Of a DNA stretch of 64,000 nt, positions 11,376-24,448 are shown one piece after another (the stretch's first letter is position 1; every line of letters begins with the position of its first letter). The notes beneath the pieces are model-generated. The model was given only the letters and a program-made list of their open reading frames with translations, had not been told where the DNA came from and searched no databases. The position numbers were made by a program, and so were the translations under genes. The stretch is from Apiospora phragmitis (lineage: Eukaryota > Ascomycota > Sordariomycetes > Amphisphaeriales > Apiosporaceae): NCBI GenBank assembly GCA_038363925.1, contig JAQQWL010000001.1:744001-808000 (forward strand), given 5' to 3'.

Positions 11376-11385
11376 TTATATAAAA
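11376..11385 (-). promoter_or_regulatory. TATA-box-like palindrome
   Basis: TTTATATAAA about 165 bases upstream of the ATG at 11214 of the putative small membrane protein. It is a perfect palindrome, so it could serve either strand. Only the minus side has a candidate gene. Confidence 0.35.
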
Positions 11386-12457
11386 CTACAGTAGGGTCTT
11401 TTGCAATTCGATATCGACAATATATGTTGGTGGTCTTTTGGTAGGAAAGGCTATGATCATGTTGGATTTTCTCAGCACGAGTTAGTATTCCATTAACTGG
11501 TGTTCTGCTCCGGCACGGTCTTTTGGTAAAAGGCGGCTGTCTACCAGAGGTGGTCGTCTACCCGAGGCGACAATACTGTTGCTGAAAGAAGCGTAGCTGC
11601 TGAACAAGCCTCAACAAACGGTCCTTGTGGCATAGTAACGGGCAACAGAATGCATAGGTACTTTGGTATCGCCCAACCAATGAGCACTAAACGTTGCGAT
11701 CAGTCTGAAAAGCCCTCCATTACTTGGATTCATCGCCAATTTAGGGTGTCGATGTGATGCCATGGGACTTTTGTCTCGTTTTATTCAGTACGATGCTAGC
11801 GGCCGTACACTCCGCGAGGTTCAAAACGGCAAGCACGTACAGATATCGCCAAGCATCTATGTGCTCTCTCCTATCCCCATTTCGACATCCAGACATTGCC
11901 CACTTACACTAATCAAATGGCTAGACCAGCCATATAGGACAGAACTGGTGTTATTAGAATCGTAACTAGCATTTTCGTTATCGGGCTATTAACTAACAGC
12001 ACAGCAGATGTGGCCAATGTGTAATATAATGCGGTCTTTCATCCAGCGGTTCTCTATAACCATTAAGCTGGTAAAGTAGAAGAGAGGATCAGGGTGCATG
12101 CAGTAATTGAGAATGAACTTACAGGACCGAGTGCATTCAATCTACTTGTATGTACGAGGGACCATGCACAAACCATGACAAGGCACTTTGTCCCATCACA
12201 GCTGCTCCGCCTTTCCCAATTCACTATTCCCCTACATCAATCATTCACATGAGCCCGGACAATAGAATTGCGAATTGGTCGCTCTGAATTGGGATATCAT
12301 GCGCATTCTCCATCATAAACACTCGCTACTCAGCGCCTATACGGCTCTATCTTATGAGCAATAGCAGTACTGGTTAGGTATTCATTTGTTCCCATCTCCC
12401 AATGCGCTAAGGATCCAATCCACCTGGCAGAGAAAACATTGCAACCCAGCTAATTGT
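11386..12457. other. Gene-free spacer
   Basis: About 1.1 kb with only short incoherent open frames (the longest, 11762-11965 plus, shows no family features). It contains the 3' flank of the small protein gene at 12458. Confidence 0.45.
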
Positions 12458-13130
12458 TCAGCTTTCAGCCTTAACAAGCTGGAAGCCGTCCACGTCTTCG
12501 GCATTAAAATCATTGGAGATGGCATGCTGCTTTGGGCTGGGATGACGAAGAATGCGCCGGGCCTTTCGGCCTTTGAGAGCATCTCCATTGATATCAAGGA
12601 CCTCATATTCCCTTTCAATCAGCTTTTCCGTACCCTTGGTGTCTGATTTGACGAATACATCGAGAGAAAGCGGCTTTCCTGGAGAATCGACCCGATCGAA
12701 ACTGTACAGGGCTCGGTCCACCACATTCGTCTTCACAACATGGTCCGATGATGGTAGCATCTCGATAAGTGATCGCGTCATAGACGGGTCGCTCATCTCC
12801 TCCATAGGATTCACCTTGGCGCGGGAGTGGTTGTGTGGGATATCCCAGGGAGTCTTTGCTTTGACAATGTTGTGAGTCCGGGTACGGTTTCTGGGAGCCC
12901 TGTTAGAATGGGAACTTGGCTCGGTTATCATCATCGCCTTGGAGCAAAACTTACTCTGGAAACGCACGTTGAGGCCTAACCTTGGCGTCTGCATGAAAGG
13001 GGTCGAGGATATCATCTTTGCTGCCAGGCAAGGGGCGGGATCCTCGAGACCACTTTGAATACCGCTCCTTTGCCCTTTTCGGGTCCTGAGCAGCGGCACG
13101 GAAATCGCGAGTGGCCTCGAAGGTAGCCAT
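12458..13130 (-). CDS. Conserved hypothetical protein, 205 aa
   Basis: Two exons, 12955-13130 and 12458-12899, joined by a 55-nt intron (GTAAGT donor, TAACAG acceptor) that keeps the frame. The product is hydrophilic, with no signal peptide or membrane helix. The N-terminus is basic and aromatic (RAKERYSKWSRGSRPLPG), the middle has RTRTHNIVKAKTPWDIPH, and the C-terminal half is acidic with LIEREYEVLDINGDALKGRK near the end. Even composition and clean splicing argue that it is real. I do not recognise a domain. The RERYSKW-like start and small size suggest a nuclear or cytosolic accessory protein, which is a guess. Confidence 0.75.
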
Positions 13131-16100
13131 GACGAAAGTCTCCGTAAGTCCGGTAGGTTTAGGAAGAGTTGCTGGTAGTGCAGTGGTTCCGAAGGATTAA
13201 CGACGATTAATAGTTGGTAGTTATGAGGGTGGATGTTACGCAATCTGAAGAGAGGACTAGGTGCGGTTCTAGGATTGGGGGGAAGAGGGGAAGATAACCT
13301 CAGTGAATCCGAGGATCAAGTGACGACGGAGTCACACGGAAGTTATGATGACCAAGTTTTATGTGAGGTAAGAGGCGTCGGCAGGAGGAAGCTGCTTTGT
13401 AGTCGGATGATTGACAAGTAAGAGCGAAGCGAGGCAGGCACTTGAGGCAATAATGGAATTAACGAGCCGGAAGCGAAGTGGCTTTGTTCGTAGCCTCGAA
13501 GATATAAATTAATAATCAAAGGAAAGCGCTGGGTGAAGAAACAGAAGCCTCGGGTATATACAAAGACGACCTCAGTAATCAAGTTAAGAAATGATCTCAC
13601 TGTTTGTTGTTGGGAAGTAATGTCAGGTCAGGCAAGTAACCTAGGGGGGTGGATGATTAGCGAAACTGGGAGGCGCGCAGTCATCTGGAGGGAACCGGAC
13701 GTCTCTTATCACTCGTGTCACTCGTGTCGAACTTAGGCAGGGCCATGGGGACTTATGTAAGTAGGTGACGACAACCTCCCTATTGCTCAACTGGTTATTC
13801 CAGTTATTCATCATGTCTGTACACTAATACTAATACAATCCAAACGTCTTCCCCATTTATTCCGTTTGGCGTTGGCGTTGGCATCAACCACGGCAGAACA
13901 TGGTACGGGTTACCACGTTGATCCCACATCGGGGGGTCCACCTACCTATCTCCCGCTATCTGATAACCCTAATAGGCAAAACGGCGCTCCTGAACCTTGT
14001 ACCCATCATGATAAAGCTCGGGGCGTGCGGGTGTGTCTAGTGACTTCCTCCTTCGCATAGCTGGCACTAGGCCACCTGGTTGGTTGGGGCCAAGAACGAG
14101 ACACTGGCCTCTCTCGAGTTCGTAGGTACCTACATCTTATCATACTGTAGATGTGTTAGCGGCTAGAGCGCGGGACTGACTCTTTTCTACAAGGTACATT
14201 GGCCATCCTCCATCACATCCATCCGGCGGTTTGGGGTCTTGTAGCCCAGCAAGTCATCAAGCAGGATGGACGGATGGATGGGTGGATGATGATAGCGATG
14301 ATGAAATCAGACGGCGTCGTTGTTGGTTTCCCGTATTGTGTCTACTTCCACGCCTCCCACCCACCTGGTCGGGCTTCCTTGGGGCAATCTGGGCCCTGGA
14401 GCCTCGGCCCATTCGTTGGCTCTAACCGGCACCCCGTGCTACGACGACTGACTTGTCATTCGCCTGCTAACAACAAGAAACAGCGTCGGATGTGTGCAGC
14501 AATGCCGGGCGTCTCTCCTGCATTGCTTTTAATGTACGTTCCTTCATGCTATTACTGGTACTACGACGAACTAACTCCCGCCACTCACCTGCTCAACGGG
14601 AAACCGCTGCTCCCTGCAATTGGTAATAAGCCTGGCCGTTTCAACGTGCCCCGGAAAGTGCCGGGTGACGTTGTTAGTGGTGTTGCAAGTCCTTGACACT
14701 TGAAGTTGTTGTTCGGAGATTTGAGAGCGAGCACATGCTGATAGCTACCGTCAACATCATATGCGCGTACAGCTGCAGGCTGTAATAGGCAGTAAAAGAA
14801 AGTCCCCCTCATCTCACCCTCCTTTCCGTCCTAACCTTTCCGTATCGCCATCGTTGAACTCGCGATAACAGATAACCTATCAGGCTGGCCATATGTCTTG
14901 GGCTTGTGGGTGGGTTGGTGGGAAAGCGGGATGCTAAGGTTTACACGACACACTATGTTCCGAATGTAATGCACAAATCCGGAGGTCACTTTCTGGGCTT
15001 TCCGCAACGACCTCCAAGTGTCCATCGCGATTCAATGCCCAGGGTCTCTCAGAGATTAACTTCCGACCCCCGTGGCCCTTGTACCAATGCGCAGTTGGTA
15101 TGGAGAGTCTTCATACATACAGGCTGTCGACACAACAACCTTATCGCGGTATCTACATCTACCAGGCTCGAGACATACCTCTTGCTCTAATAATAAACAC
15201 TGCAATCGCTGTACTTGGTGAGTATCCGTTATTGATCTGTACATAAACTATTGAATTGGTGGGGCTTATTGCCATTACGATGTACGCGGTACGGCCCCCC
15301 TTTCTGCAGGCAAGAGGGGGGCGGGGTTGCTGGTGTGCTGGTGTGCTGGTCGCCTCGATATTGTCTGTGATCTGCTGCCCCAGTCCAGTACCCAGTCCCC
15401 TGCAGCTGCTTGGCCCTGCAGGCTGCACGGGGGTGGACATCCTGCAACGTGATTTGTTGAAGCTACTGAATAGGAAACAGGCACACACTTTGATGGGTTC
15501 AAGCGTGCAATCTGATGGATGGATGGTGATGAAGGCGCCGTACCGTATTACCTCATTTCCCGACCCTCGATAATGCCCACGACGGCGAAAATGGGATTAC
15601 TATTGGTGTCGGTGGCCCAGGTGGCCCGGCCTTGGGGTCATCTGATCATTTCATGCTTAAGCTAGATGGCGTCAGAAGGCCCAGCGCCACTGGAGAAAGA
15701 CCTCGAGGCGTGCCACCGGTTTCAGCTGACGACCTGGGCTAGAGGCTCCGAGACGTTCAACGCGAATCCAAACAAGTTTCCCAAGGTTTCAACATCAAAG
15801 TCAAAAGAACATACCGGAGAAGATGAATTACCGTTCTCGTCAACGAAAAACCAATAGGAAGCCATGACGCTGTCATTCCATCCTTAGCAGGCTGAGCCAT
15901 ACCTTCTGCTAATGCCTGACCCAGCCACAGCATTGGATGCAGCTGACCTGGAACAATGTACATCACGATATCCATGCCAGTCAGCTCCGAGGAATCTTGA
16001 CCGTAAGGAAGTGTCGAGAAAACGCCGAATTGCATGTGTACCTAATAAAGTTGAGGATATCATCACCTTCAGCAACCACAACCACAAGCCAGCACTGGTG

Positions 16101-16818
16101 TACTCTGTTCATCGCAACTGAAGATTACGTCATCTCAACTGATACGCACCAGGCACACCATCATCACAGGTCTCGGATGAGACGAACTCCAGCAGTAGCA
16201 AATCTATTCCAGACCTCAGGTTTCAAGGTAATTTAGGTAATGGTTACTTACAGTACCCATCCGAGTAATTTTCTGTGTTTCGATTGCTCATGGCAACACT
16301 TGACAAGGGGATGTGTGCTTCCCGCAAGACAGGGGCTGTCTTAGTCCCGAAGCGACCAGATAGTGAACGAAGCGACCAGATACTGACAATGTTGAACTTC
16401 ATCAATCTCCCATTGCCTGATATACCTAGAAATAACCACGCGCATACGAATCTAAATTGACATATGTTATATTGAAATCCCTAAGCAGGCTTTCAACGTA
16501 CGTTTCATTGCTATCATCAGGTGGGCTTGAATTAGCTGGCAATGGGATACTGAGTCCCCTAGTGAGTGAGTGTAGGCCGTCCCCAGCCTTATTGATAACG
16601 ATAAGAAACTGCATGGGCGCAATGGACTTCACCCAAACACATCTAGATTCAGCAGCTTTGTATCTACAGCCTCGCCAAAAGATAGCCATCTTTCAACAGC
16701 CGACAACATTTACAGCAATACCTTGTCCGAATTCCATTTTCGCCAGAAATAAGTTTTACTTGGTCCCATTGATCGCCCAACGTTCGAATCGATTCGGGCT
16801 CGCATTTCTCCCGAAACA
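13131..16818. other. Long gene-free region
   Basis: About 3.7 kb without a convincing coding frame on either strand. It includes an imperfect GGAT repeat at 14264-14300 (GGATGGACGGATGGATGGGTGGATG), a short GCTGGTGT repeat near 15330-15352 and a 15-base direct repeat at 16348-16382. The ends must hold the promoters of the 13130 gene and of BUD13 at 16819. I see no transposon frame. Confidence 0.45.
16348..16382. repeat. Direct repeat, 15 bases twice
   Basis: CGAAGCGACCAGATA occurs at 16348-16362 and again at 16368-16382, separated by five bases, about 440 bases before the BUD13 start. Confidence 0.7.
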
Positions 16819-17868
16819 ATGCCATCCGACCTGTCGTCCTACCTAGCGACACGCTACCTGACCGCCGACCCCAAACCATCATCCAAAAAGCGCAAGCGCA
16901 AGCAAGACCCAAACGCCGGTCTAATCATCGCAGATGACGAGGAGACCGGCTGGTCGCGGACAGCACAAGGCGACGAAGACGAGGACGGCGAAGGCGGCGG
17001 ACCCGCGACCGTTGCAGGCACCTCGGCCGAGTTCCGCAAGGCCAAGAAGTCCGGCTGGAAAGTGCTGGGGGCGCCGATCCCCTCCACCTCGGAGCAAAAA
17101 GGAAATAAGGATGCCGACGCCGCAGCAGCTGATGCGATCCTAGCCTCGGCGGCGCAGGAATCGGCCGAGACGGGCGGCGGCGAGAACGGCGACGATGACG
17201 GCAACGCGCCCGCCGTGGTGCAAACCATGTCGGACGGCACGCACGCGGGCCTGCAGTCGGCGGCCGCGGTGTCGGCGCAGCTTGAGAAGCGGCGCCGGCT
17301 CGAGCGCGAGGCCTACGAGCGCGACCACCCGCACGCCCAGGAGGCCGAGACGGTGTACCGCGACGCGACGGGGCGGCGCGTCGACGTCAGCATGAAGCGC
17401 GCCGAGGCGCGGCGGCTGGCGGCCGAGGCGGCGGCCCGCGAGCAGGCCAAGAAGGACGCGCTGCGCGGCGAGGTGCAGCAGGCGGAGGCCCGGCGCCGCC
17501 GCGAGGAGCTCGACGACGTCCGTGTCAAGGGCGTCGCCCGCCACGCCGACGACGAGGACATGAACGCCGAGATGAGGGCCCAGTCGCGGTGGGGCGACAC
17601 CATGGCCGACTTCGTCGGCAAGTCGGACGGTGGTGGCGGCCGCCGCCGCTCGGGGGCGCTGGTGAAGGCAGGGGCCAGTAAGAAGAAGACCAAGGATCGA
17701 CGGCCGGTATACCAAGGTGCGGCGCCACCGAATCGGTATGGTATCAAGCCGGGTTACCGATGGGATGGCGTGGACAGGGGCAACGGTTTCGAGGCCGATA
17801 GATTCAAGGCCATTAACCGAGTAGTGCGGAATAAAGACCTTGATTATAATTGGCAGATGGACGAGTAA
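16819..17868 (+). CDS. BUD13: Pre-mRNA-splicing factor BUD13/Cwc26
   Basis: Single-exon gene for 349 residues. BUD13 is a subunit of the RES complex (with Pml1 and Snu17) that binds the spliceosome before the first step and supports splicing and nuclear pre-mRNA retention. The family C-terminus is intact. It has the ETVYRDATGRRVDVSMK block near residues 172-190, then a charged coiled-coil region rich in E, R and A, then the terminal signature PPNRYGIKPGYRWDGVDRGN, and the protein ends NWQMDE. The N-terminus (YLATRYLTA) and the lysine-rich SSKKRKRKQ segment also fit. The middle is low-complexity and GC-rich. It is convergent with the TFIIF gene, with 289 bases between the stops. No frame problem. 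Confidence 0.93.
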   Translation: MPSDLSSYLATRYLTADPKPSSKKRKRKQDPNAGLIIADDEETGWSRTAQGDEDEDGEGGGPATVAGTSAEFRKAKKSGWKVLGAPIPSTSEQKGNKDADAAAADAILASAAQESAETGGGENGDDDGNAPAVVQTMSDGTHAGLQSAAAVSAQLEKRRRLEREAYERDHPHAQEAETVYRDATGRRVDVSMKRAEARRLAAEAAAREQAKKDALRGEVQQAEARRRREELDDVRVKGVARHADDEDMNAEMRAQSRWGDTMADFVGKSDGGGGRRRSGALVKAGASKKKTKDRRPVYQGAAPPNRYGIKPGYRWDGVDRGNGFEADRFKAINRVVRNKDLDYNWQMDE

Positions 17869-18157
17869 AGATCCTCACAGTACCAGGAGGAGGCAGGAGG
17901 CAGCTTTGCATTTAATGGATATACCCCTTTTTGAGCGTATGGCTCTATCACCAATTATGCCAGATCAGGAAACGCAGTGATACACAATGCCTCGAAGCAG
18001 ATGATAGTTCATGTATGATTGATTAGCAATGCGATCTTGAGCTAGCGCATGCGGAACTATGTGTTTATACAGAATTTCTATTGAATCACGCCGAAACCCA
18101 AAGAATTGTTGGTTGCCTCTCACGAAGCCATCTAGGCGGCATTTGCTCCACGGGGGC

Positions 18158-20325
18158 CTAAACCTTCCTCGAAAGGAGCTTGGTCTTGGAATCATACTTA
18201 GTGTTTTCCTTCACCAGCTTGATCCAGAGGTTTCTCGCCATCTGTCCTGGCTTGTCGCCGACACGTCTGTCGAACTTACGCAGCAGCTGTGCAATACTAA
18301 TGCCCTGCGGTGGAATGTGTTCGATGATGTCGGCGCCCGTCACAGGCTCCATAGGCGAGGTTGCCGAGGGCGGGTTGGGACTACCAGCACGCGAGCCTGT
18401 CGGGGTACCCTTGGAGTGGGTGCCGATGCTGAGCTGGTTGCCGCCGGCCTTCTTCTTCTTCTTGATGCCGCCTGCGCCGTCAGACATATCTCCTCCCGTT
18501 GCCTCGCCGTCACTCGTGGAACCAGAAAGATGCGATGGGTTGCCGACCATCAGGGGGGTTGAGCTGCGGCTGCCAGTAAGTGAAGCCGTACTCGGGCCAG
18601 TTTTGGCCTTCTTCTTTCGCGTCGACTCGGTGCCACTAGAGTCGGAGACACCGGGTGAGCCAGCACGCTTCAAAGACTTGCCCTTCTTCCCCGATTCGGC
18701 GGCAACCTTCTTGGCATGGACTGTGTCGCTGCCTTTGTAAGCACCGCTTTTGTCCTTTTCCTTTTCTTTATCCTTGTCCTTGGCATCCTTATCGTCTTCC
18801 TTCTTGGCCTCATCATCGTCACTATCGGAATCGGAGTCGCTCTGGTCCAACGTGTAAGCATAGCTCTCCTCGCATCCAAAGGGACGAAAACAAGAAGGGA
18901 AGCAATAGGAAAATAAGAACCACTCACGGAACTAGCAAATGGATCCCTTTCTCTCTCGGAATCATCACTATCGTACTGGAACTGCTTGTCGCGTTTCTTG
19001 AGGGCCTTCTTCAGATCCTTACCCAGCAGCTTCCTTTCCAACTCTTCCTTCTTCTCCTTCGCCTCTTCATTGTCAACCTCACGCTCATCTGCGTCGCCAA
19101 ACAGATTAGCGCCAAGCTGCTCGCGACGGACCCTGTCTTTGCTGTCTTTTGCATCTTCATCGCGATCAGGTTCAAAGCCTGCGGTCTCGTCATCGTCCTG
19201 GAACTCGTCGCCGGACACATCTAGCTCGTTGTGGTCTTGGACCTCACGACGAGAAACGGAGCGGAAGGTAGCACTCTCCTGCTTGACATTGGGACCACCA
19301 TTGACGATTCGACGGGACTCAACCATAGCCTGTTCACTCTTCTCGCGCTGGGCATCTCTCATAGCCCACCTGGAGACTGGTGCTTTTTTGCTCATTACCT
19401 TCTCGGCTTCCTCAATGCTCAATGCGTTCACGTTGGCCCTCTTTGATACGAATTTGTACCATTTCTCCAGTGGAATCATCCGGCAGACTCCATTCTGTAC
19501 GGCCAGAGCGAGTTTGGCATCTGAAAGAGGTGCCTCATACTGGCCTGTCCACACGTGCTTGCCATCAGCATCCTCCAAGTGCCATGGAAGAGCTTCCTCG
19601 TAGCGAATTTCGTTCTCCTTCTTCTGCTTCTCGGTCCGAGCCCCGTAGTGCACCTGAGTGCCTGGCTTCTTCTGCTTTGTTTCTTTTGGGTTCTTCTTGG
19701 GCGCGGTGTCTTTCATAACGGGCGCCTTCATGGCATTGTCGTGCTCGCGCTGTGCTTCTCGCTCTGCCTTGAGTTGTGCTAGCTTCTCGGATTCCTCAGT
19801 CTGCTCAGATGTAGGTTCTACTATCTCCTCCTTAACTTCGCGACCGGGCGGAGGCTGTCTTGGGTCCCGTCGGTGCAGCGTAACAGGGCGGACGAAATCA
19901 TTCTGGTCTGAGGGATCCAGGCCTTGAGTCTTCTTGTCTTTCTGCGGAGGAGCAAGCCGCATAACGTGGTGACGCTGGCCTTCCTTTGAGCCCTTCTTGC
20001 TCAATATCAAAGGCAACTCTTCGCAGCCGGGAGGCGCAGGTGTCGACCAGCCGCCAAAATTGGCTCGCGCGGCCTCGATTTGTGCCATTGTTGGTATGCC
20101 ACGAGGCTGAACCATCTTCTCGGGTGCGACTTTGGTTGGAGCGGCGGTGTTCTTGGAATTGGCATGCATTGGTGTCCCCGGGGCATGAACACCTGCCGGA
20201 CGCGGCTTTGGTTTCTGTCGCGGTACGAGTGGGTTTCCAACAGGCTTTCGTTTGCGAAGAGGTGCTGCGCTTGTCGGAGGAGTTGGCCCTTGGCCATTAG
20301 GGCTACCCGGAGGTAACGCGCTCAT
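18158..20325 (-). CDS. TFG1: TFIIF alpha subunit (RAP74/Tfg1)
   Basis: Large subunit of general transcription factor IIF, which brings RNA polymerase II to the promoter and stabilises the initiation complex. About 701 residues. Exon 1 is 18928-20325, the intron is 18866-18927 (GTGAGT donor, GAGGAG acceptor, phase 0), exon 2 is 18158-18865. The N-terminal RAP74 domain shows YEEALPWHLEDADGKHVWTG, NGVCRMIPLEKWYKF and a long basic/acidic linker. The C-terminal winged-helix region ends in ISIAQLLRKFDRRVGDKPGQ and NLWIKLVKENTKY. Acidic and lysine runs dominate the middle, as is usual in the family. The open frame extends a few codons upstream, but the ATG at 20325 is the first one. The frame is intact. 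Confidence 0.92.
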
Positions 20326-23300
20326 GATGGGCGGCTTTTTCTCCAAGCGCGGTGTAACTCTCTAGAAGCGTAGAGTTAAATGGAGTTTGTTTCCGAGTTT
20401 GTGGGAGGAGCACTGGAAGCCCGAGTTTATCGAGCGAGCACGTTCATTTACAAACAAGAGGCGGATCTGGAACAAGCCAGACAAGAATGATGCAAGAAGA
20501 ATGTGATGCCGGTAAACCAAACTACTTCGAGAGAAGGGCGAGACCTTGGGCGACGCGAGGCAAAGAACCGATCAGAAATGCCAGGCCGCAGCAATTTGGA
20601 TGCAGCTGCGGGCGACACCAAATATTATGAGAAGTGTTGCAGGAGAGTTGTAGATGCGCCTCGCGACAAGAAGGCAAAGATGGGGAGATGTGAGGTTTGC
20701 CTGATGAATGCGGCCAACATTTGATTGATTGATGCCGCATGACAAAGAAAACAGCCAGTGCCAGCCATGGGAGCCGCAGTAGCCTAGCCTGGCAAGCCTG
20801 GCACTTGGTCCCCACTGCTGGGGGGGGGGGAGCTTGAGACGTCCTTATGAAAGTGGGGCACTGTCCCAGGCAGCCAGGAACAGATCAACATTGAGTACAG
20901 CCCTACCAAGCCATAGAGTATGCTGCCGGCAATCATGTGAGTCTTACATGTAGTATGTAGAAATTGACTTGATAAGAAGAGTCCAATACAACCATGCAGC
21001 ATTATAGAGGAAGGTATGCAGCATTGTCACATATGGTTTATGTGCTGCGGATAACATATGAGCCACCCCTATCTCGGCTTTGTGCTGCGCTGCTATTCTT
21101 CCTATGGTTTTCGAGGAGCAACCCAAACGACATCTCCGTGATTCGTTTGTTAGTTATCAGACGCAGAGTATCATCTTCGCACCAGAAACCGCACTATGTC
21201 CCGATGGCCATGCCTGAAACCGCTGTAGTCCAGATACTCATGTTGTTGACCTCCTAAAAGGTTTCGGCAAAGGAGAATCATTTCAGCCTGTTCCGTGATT
21301 CAGGGTCTAGAATACCGAATAGTTCTAACAATATGGCTTCAAAGACGCCACGTTTTCTTGCTGGCAGGCCTGGAAGGGGTTCTCATGAATGGCCTCGCCG
21401 GCTGTGGCCTAGTATAGATCAATTGGCCAAAGGATCTCAAAATACGAAAAGGCCCAAGTGCATCTATTGAGCTGTTTTGGTATGGGATCGTGTGAATATA
21501 GTGCCTGTTAGGTAGATGAATAGTAGGAAGCTTTCCGATATGGCAGATACAGTCACTTGGATAAGCCTTGAGGGTATCTGTTCCCCTCGTCATCAAGCAC
21601 AGGACAATGGCAATAATATCATACCCGTCTGAACAGACTGTTCCGCAACCGTCATTGGACTGGTTCATTTTCATTCACCAAAGGATGCAAGCTCGGCCAG
21701 AGTTGATCCCAAACCCACACACGTCTCATACTCCTCGACTTGAAATGCAAACAGCTTGAATCTACGTGGTAGTTTCATCAGCGTATTATATTACCCGATG
21801 TCAAATCTTCGAAGCTTGTTTTATCATTAGAGGAGTATAAATTCAATGAAGTCAAGCTTTCGAGAAGTTTTTTAAAATACTGGTAATTGTAGATATATTA
21901 GATAGATTAAGTAAGTGTAGTGCATATACTGTTCTATCCCGAAAGGGCTGCGGCATCAATGGATCAAGAATACACTGCGTATCGTAGGTACATGGCATCG
22001 ATATACGGTGCCATTGGGGATACGGAGTTCCCTGAGTCAAAGGAGCAGACGTGGAATCTACTAGTCACTGTAACCCTATCTCGCTATGGCAATAGCCTTT
22101 GCCGTTTCTGAGGTGGTGTGCCATAGTGGTGTATCCCCATTGCTTCAAGGTGCGTCGGAAATATATCACGACGTATGTATTTGGTCCGTAATAGCATTTG
22201 AGGATGCCTCTACTTTCTCAATGCCCGAGCCAAGGTCCCCATACTCCCTGGATATCAGCGTGTACATCAATGTGTTTGTCAATTACTTACCCATATACCC
22301 CTTTCTATTAATCTAGAGAGGTCATATGTCTTGTTAGATGCCAAGGCAAGAGCTAAGTGGCACATTCGCTCTGATCATTTTGGGGGAAAGTGAGTTAAAC
22401 GAGCACAAGAGGTGAGCGATATGGCCTAGTCGTCATATCCCCAGTGCTCGATTCGACAATAGTGAAGATCAATACCTCAAAGTACTCCTATTACTGGACT
22501 ATTCTTAGCACGCCACGACTACTACTCCTGTTCATCATAAAGGGTATATGGAACCCCTAAAATAGACGGATAGACATATCAATTACGGGCCACCTGCAAA
22601 CCTATCCTCCAATAGTCTTTTATATGTGGGTATACGGAGCCTCATCACTGATGTGCAGATCTCTGGAAATTTCCCGGTCTACGTTATGCCTCTTTCGAAC
22701 CCATGAATATCAGGGGAGGTTGATCGACGCGACTAGCAGCTCCGGTAGTATGACTTGCAGTGTAGAAGCTAATCTAGATACCCTTCTTCTTCTCACCATA
22801 GTAGTATCAATACAAGAAACTAGCTAAAGTGTCGTGGAGGCTCTACGCGCGGCTTGATTCACAGCCGCTTTCCATGGCAGTCCTTTAGCACCAACACTAC
22901 TTTCCTAGCCGTCTCCTTCAGTGTGTTTCTAGCCTCTCCAGGTCTTTCCTTTCCGCCTGCGGTGCCGATTCCGCCCATGCAACACCAAGCGCCAGACCAA
23001 GCCAGACCAACCTATACTTAGCCAGGGGCGCCCCCCTTTCTTTTTCACTCGACTTCAGCCCCGTGAAGTGTGAGTCCAGAGAAGCTTGACTCCGGACAGG
23101 CACGCGGCTTGTGGCGCTAGGCTTTGACAGTTCGTGTTGGCTGGCGCAGATAACAGAGCGGTCAAAAGAAGAAAGAGAAAATCCTGACTGTCATTCTTTC
23201 TTGGAAGCTGTCGGTGTTAACCTCATTCAGGAGGTGGTTAGGACGATCAGGGTTCTAGTAAGTAAGGCAAGCTTAAAGTCAATCATTGATAGCGTTGATC

Positions 23301-24448
23301 AACATATATCGTATCTTAGTAACCTAGCCGGTGGTTCTTTAGCGCCTCGTCGGTTAGGCGGCCATACCCTATTCACCTAAGTAGGTGACCCTTCAGCCGC
23401 TAATAACGTGTAACCACACGTGGTATGTGAATCCAAACCCGAAGGAAACCCGGTTTGACTGTATGTTGGACGGAGTTCTATCGTAAGTATCGGGACACGC
23501 AATCTGCCACCGAGTATGCTCTTGGTTGACCAGAAACCATCCACAGCAGACTTACTTCAGATTCTTTGTCGCACACGCGGTCATCCCTCGTAAGGCAACT
23601 ACAGATGCACACAAGAAACGCCTAGATTCCGTAGCCCCGGGTTACCTACCTGGCTCTAGTGATACCTGCCAGGCTCATGTAGCGTGAAACGCCGGCATGA
23701 AGTCCAATGTGACGAATGAGATGAAAACTGTCAGCTGTGCTTCTACACCGCAAGACAGGGAAGCCTTTCATTTGAGTACGGCCTCGTGCCGGAAGGCAAG
23801 GGAGGAAAGTGGATGGTAGTGGCCCTTTGTGGCTCCTTCGCTTCTTAACCCATCTGTATGGATGCATCACTTCGCGGTGAAGTAGATTCCAGTAGAACGG
23901 CTCCGGTTGCCTCTCACCCTCCACACTCTGCTGTATGCCATCCCCGCCGTACCAGGGTCTGGGGCCCGACCCGGCGGCTTGTCACGCACATGGCTGCCGC
24001 ATTGTCTTTGCTTTATTTGGTGGCAAAGCCAATAAACTTGTGTGTATCACCAGATTGGTCAATTCTATTGGTCGTGTCGCTTATGTCTTCTTTGAGGTTC
24101 TCAGTCATATACCGATTATTCCGTGATTTGGGGTATCACATAAGCACGCCGCTCTTCTTCAGCTACTTTGCAGCTGTCACGAGGGGCCAGGTTGATGGAA
24201 CTCTTGTTACACCACGCTACCCATTACCCGTGACACAGGTTTCCAGGTAATGCATCTTCGAGCCTACAAAGCTGACAGGAGCAGATAACAAATGAATATG
24301 TCTATATTGGCTCTGATAGTATGCAGTGTTATATATGTGAAATAAGATAAGTATAAGGGTATCAAGAAAAGAAAATATGAATGTAGCACGCTTCGGCTAA
24401 AACCCCAACAACTCCATGCAAGCACAAGTGAGGCCCCAGCCAAATGTG
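20326..24448. other. Long gene-free region
   Basis: About 4.1 kb with no coherent coding frame. It contains a run of eleven G at 20820-20830 and AT-rich tracts around 21835-21915, and short incoherent open frames throughout. The low-gene content suggests decayed DNA, but I recognise no transposase, integrase or reverse transcriptase motif. Confidence 0.45.

Noticed and set aside
17140..17747. Long minus-strand frames opposite BUD13.
   Set aside because: Antisense shadows of a GC-rich Arg/Glu/Ala-coding sequence. They carry no domain of their own.
23858..24250. Hydrophobic open frame possibly encoding a membrane protein.
   Set aside because: No conserved motif, no supporting promoter or splice signals, and it is overlapped by frames of similar length in other phases.
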